Positions 5,148 through 7,228 of a stretch of 7,228 nucleotides of DNA are shown here, piece by piece. The notes under the pieces were generated by a model. That model was given only the letters and a program-made list of their open reading frames with translations. It was not told the origin of the DNA and did no database searches. A program made the translations under genes and the position numbers. This DNA is from Hyphomicrobiales bacterium (GTDB lineage Bacteria > Pseudomonadota > Alphaproteobacteria > Rhizobiales > HXMU1428-3), in assembly GCA_021775385.1 (NCBI GenBank), contig JAJFHW010000391.1, forward strand, positions 1 to 7,228, written 5' to 3'. Position 1 is the stretch's first letter, and the number at the start of each line of letters is the position of its first letter.

Positions 5148-7228
5148 CTAGCTTAACTTACCATGACAATGTTTGTACTTCTTACCAGAACCACAAGGGC
5201 ATTTATCATTTCGAGCAACTTTACCCCAAGTCGATGGATCATTCGGGTCAATCGTCTTAGCTGACTGGCGGCTCCGTACCTGTACAGGCATACCTTCAGC
5301 TTCATCTGGGTGAAACTCATCTTCCCCGGATGAATAATCCATATGATGGGCTTCCATCTCTGGTAGCTCAGCATCATCAAGTGATGGGAGGTCATCACCA
5401 GAAAGCTCAACATGCGATAATTGGCCAGTCACTGCTTCTCTCAATTGACCAAGCATAGCTTCAAAAAGAGTAAAACTCTCCGTCTGATATTCATTAAGAG
5501 GGTCACGTTGACCATAGCCACGCAAACCAACAACCTGTCTAAGGTGCTCTAACGTGATCAAATGTTCGCGCCATAAATGGTCAAGTGATTGCAAAAGAAC
5601 GGATTTTTCAACCTGTCGCATTAAATCCGGGCCAATATCAACCGCCTTTTTCGCAGCAGCTTTTTTGGTTTCTTCTGTCAAACGACCGATAATTTCTTCG
5701 TCAGCAATACCTTCTTCGCTAGCCCAATCTTTAATTGGAAGCTCTAAATTGAAAACACGCTCAACTTCCTCGGACAAACCTTCAACATCCCACTGTTCTG
5801 CATAAGCATTGTTCGGAATGTATTTGGGTACAATTTCATCAATCAGCTGCAAACGTAAATCTTCAACAGTTTCAGAAACTTCCTCATCGCGCATCAATTC
5901 AATACGTTGATCAAAGATAACTTTTCTTTGCTCATTCATAACATTATCGAATTTTAAGAGGTTTTTCCGAATATCGTAGTTGTGAGCTTCAACCTTCTTT
6001 TGAGCTTTCTCAAGCGCTTTGTTAATCCAAGGATGAATAATCGCTTCCCCATGTTCCAGGCCAAGTTTAGAAAGAACACCATCCATTCGATCCGATCCAA
6101 AGATCCGCATCAAGTCATCATCTAATGAAAGGTAGAATTTAGAAGAGCCCGGGTCACCCTGACGGCCCGAACGACCACGAAGCTGATTATCGATCCGGCG
6201 ACTTTCATGACGCTCAGTACCTACAACATAAAGACCACCAGCATCTAAGGCTTGTTTTTTCTTAGCTTCAACTTCAGAGGTAAGCACAGAGATTTTTTCA
6301 TCGCGCTTGACACCCTCTGGCATGTCTCCAACTTCATTCTCAATGATCATTTCCAAATTACCACCAAGCTGAATGTCAGTACCACGGCCAGCCATGTTAG
6401 TCGCAATAGTCACTGCACCAGGACAACCCGCATCAGCAATGATAGACGCTTCTTGTTCGTGGTGGCGCGCATTTAGAACAGCGTGTTTAACTTTCTGTTC
6501 TTTTAAGAGGCTAGCTAAAAGTTCAGATTTTTCAATTGATGTTGTACCAACCAGAACAGGTTGGTTACGAGTTTGGCAATCTTTTATGAGCTCAATAATA
6601 GCTTCATATTTTTCTTTAGAAGTCCGGTAAACTTCATCATCTTCATCTAACCGAGAAACGGGTTTATTAGTAGGAATATCAAGCACATCGAGGCCGTAAA
6701 TATCCATGAATTCTTCAACTTCCGTCGCAGCCGTACCTGTCATGCCGCAAAGCTTGTCATAAAGACGGAAGTAATTTTGAAACGTAATTGAGGCCAGTGT
6801 TTGGTTCTCTGGCTGGATTTCAGCACCTTCTTTAGCTTCAAGAGATTGATGAAGACCATCAGAATAACGGCGTCCGTCCATCATCCGGCCAGTAAATTCA
6901 TCAATGATGATCACAGCATTATTCTTAACAATATAATCTTTATCTTTAAGGAACATATGATGAGCTCGTAGAGCATTACTTAGGTGATGAACAAGAGTCA
7001 CATTCTCAACATCATAAAGGTCGCCTTCAGTTAACAATTCAGCGTCTTTGAGTAATTTTTCTGCATGTTCATTACCAGCATCAGTTAAGGCAACTGATTT
7101 AGCTTTTTCGTCAATCTCATAATCATCAGGGGTAAGTTGAGGAACAATTTTATCAATGGCCGTGTAAAGATCTGTTTTATCTTCAACAGGTCCGGAAATA
7201 ATAAGAGGGGTCCGCGCTTCGTCAATGA
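5148..7228 (-). CDS. secA: Protein translocase ATPase SecA, C-terminal part (5' end outside window)
   Basis: SecA is the ATPase motor that pushes preproteins through SecYEG. The reading frame is open to the window edge, giving 692 visible residues out of a usual 850-900 or so. The first codons read [12 protein letters not shown], just after the DEAD-like motif II region of NBD1, so Walker A and motif II lie outside. Visible in order (fragment numbering) are the preprotein-binding domain at about 12-140, IIIDEFTGR (106-114), [17 protein letters not shown] near 147-166, NBD2 with motif [11 protein letters not shown] (275-284) and motif [13 protein letters not shown] (348-358), then the helical scaffold and wing domains. 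The last 22 residues hold the zinc site [13 protein letters not shown] (C676, C678, C687, H688), which binds SecB or the ribosome in known SecAs. The TTG at 7037 is an internal leucine codon, not a start. The gene ends at TAG 5148-5150 and is followed by a strong terminator. No frameshift is seen. Confidence 0.98.
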   Translation of the reverse strand, partial: IDEARTPLIISGPVEDKTDLYTAIDKIVPQLTPDDYEIDEKAKSVALTDAGNEHAEKLLKDAELLTEGDLYDVENVTLVHHLSNALRAHHMFLKDKDYIVKNNAVIIIDEFTGRMMDGRRYSDGLHQSLEAKEGAEIQPENQTLASITFQNYFRLYDKLCGMTGTAATEVEEFMDIYGLDVLDIPTNKPVSRLDEDDEVYRTSKEKYEAIIELIKDCQTRNQPVLVGTTSIEKSELLASLLKEQKVKHAVLNARHHEQEASIIADAGCPGAVTIATNMAGRGTDIQLGGNLEMIIENEVGDMPEGVKRDEKISVLTSEVEAKKKQALDAGGLYVVGTERHESRRIDNQLRGRSGRQGDPGSSKFYLSLDDDLMRIFGSDRMDGVLSKLGLEHGEAIIHPWINKALEKAQKKVEAHNYDIRKNLLKFDNVMNEQRKVIFDQRIELMRDEEVSETVEDLRLQLIDEIVPKYIPNNAYAEQWDVEGLSEEVERVFNLELPIKDWASEEGIADEEIIGRLTEETKKAAAKKAVDIGPDLMRQVEKSVLLQSLDHLWREHLITLEHLRQVVGLRGYGQRDPLNEYQTESFTLFEAMLGQLREAVTGQLSHVELSGDDLPSLDDAELPEMEAHHMDYSSGEDEFHPDEAEGMPVQVRSRQSAKTIDPNDPSTWGKVARNDKCPCGSGKKYKHCHGKLS

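Noticed and set aside
7035..7037. TTG at 7037 as the start of a shortened SecA-like protein
   Set aside because: Upstream codons continue in frame to the window edge and encode expected SecA sequence ([12 protein letters not shown] and onward), so the codon is an internal leucine.
1..7228. CRISPR array, tRNA/rRNA, insertion sequence or toxin-antitoxin pair
   Set aside because: No regularly spaced repeats, cloverleaf or ribosomal signatures, transposase motifs or paired small genes were found on either strand.

Overview
The window looks like chromosomal DNA of an AT-rich alphaproteobacterium, possibly of the Hyphomicrobiales (Rhizobiales). The best support is the C-terminal tail of SecA, where a 'MEAHHMD' linker, a '[11 protein letters not shown]' segment and a [13 protein letters not shown] zinc motif together resemble the alphaproteobacterial form. 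This placement comes from remembered family features, not from a search. No transposase, integrase, tRNA, rRNA, CRISPR array or phage gene is visible.

Layout: a plus-strand terminator for a gene lying to the left (29-62) is followed by about 250 bp of AT-rich intergenic DNA with a 10-bp inverted repeat (73-101). Next come two tandem plus-strand genes, 314-1450 and 1528-2403. They encode related YafK-type (COG3034-like) L,D-transpeptidase-fold proteins, one apparently a lipoprotein and the other anchored by an N-terminal helix. The rest lies on the minus strand. A small three-helix membrane protein of unknown function (2442-2909) converges on the second transpeptidase gene. An SLC13/DASS-type permease with two central RCK_C (TrkA_C) domains covers 3100-4878. 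The C-terminal three quarters of secA (5148-7228) runs off the right edge, with a strong intrinsic terminator (5022-5058) behind it.

The two transpeptidase homologues probably act together on the periplasmic cell wall or on its links to outer-membrane proteins. SecA is the housekeeping export motor. The permease and small membrane protein appear to be separate transcription units, with a possible terminator and a promoter-like TATAAT between them. I see no convincing new multi-gene system. The most interesting content is the divergent transpeptidase pair with shared extra cysteines, followed by the unrecognised membrane protein.
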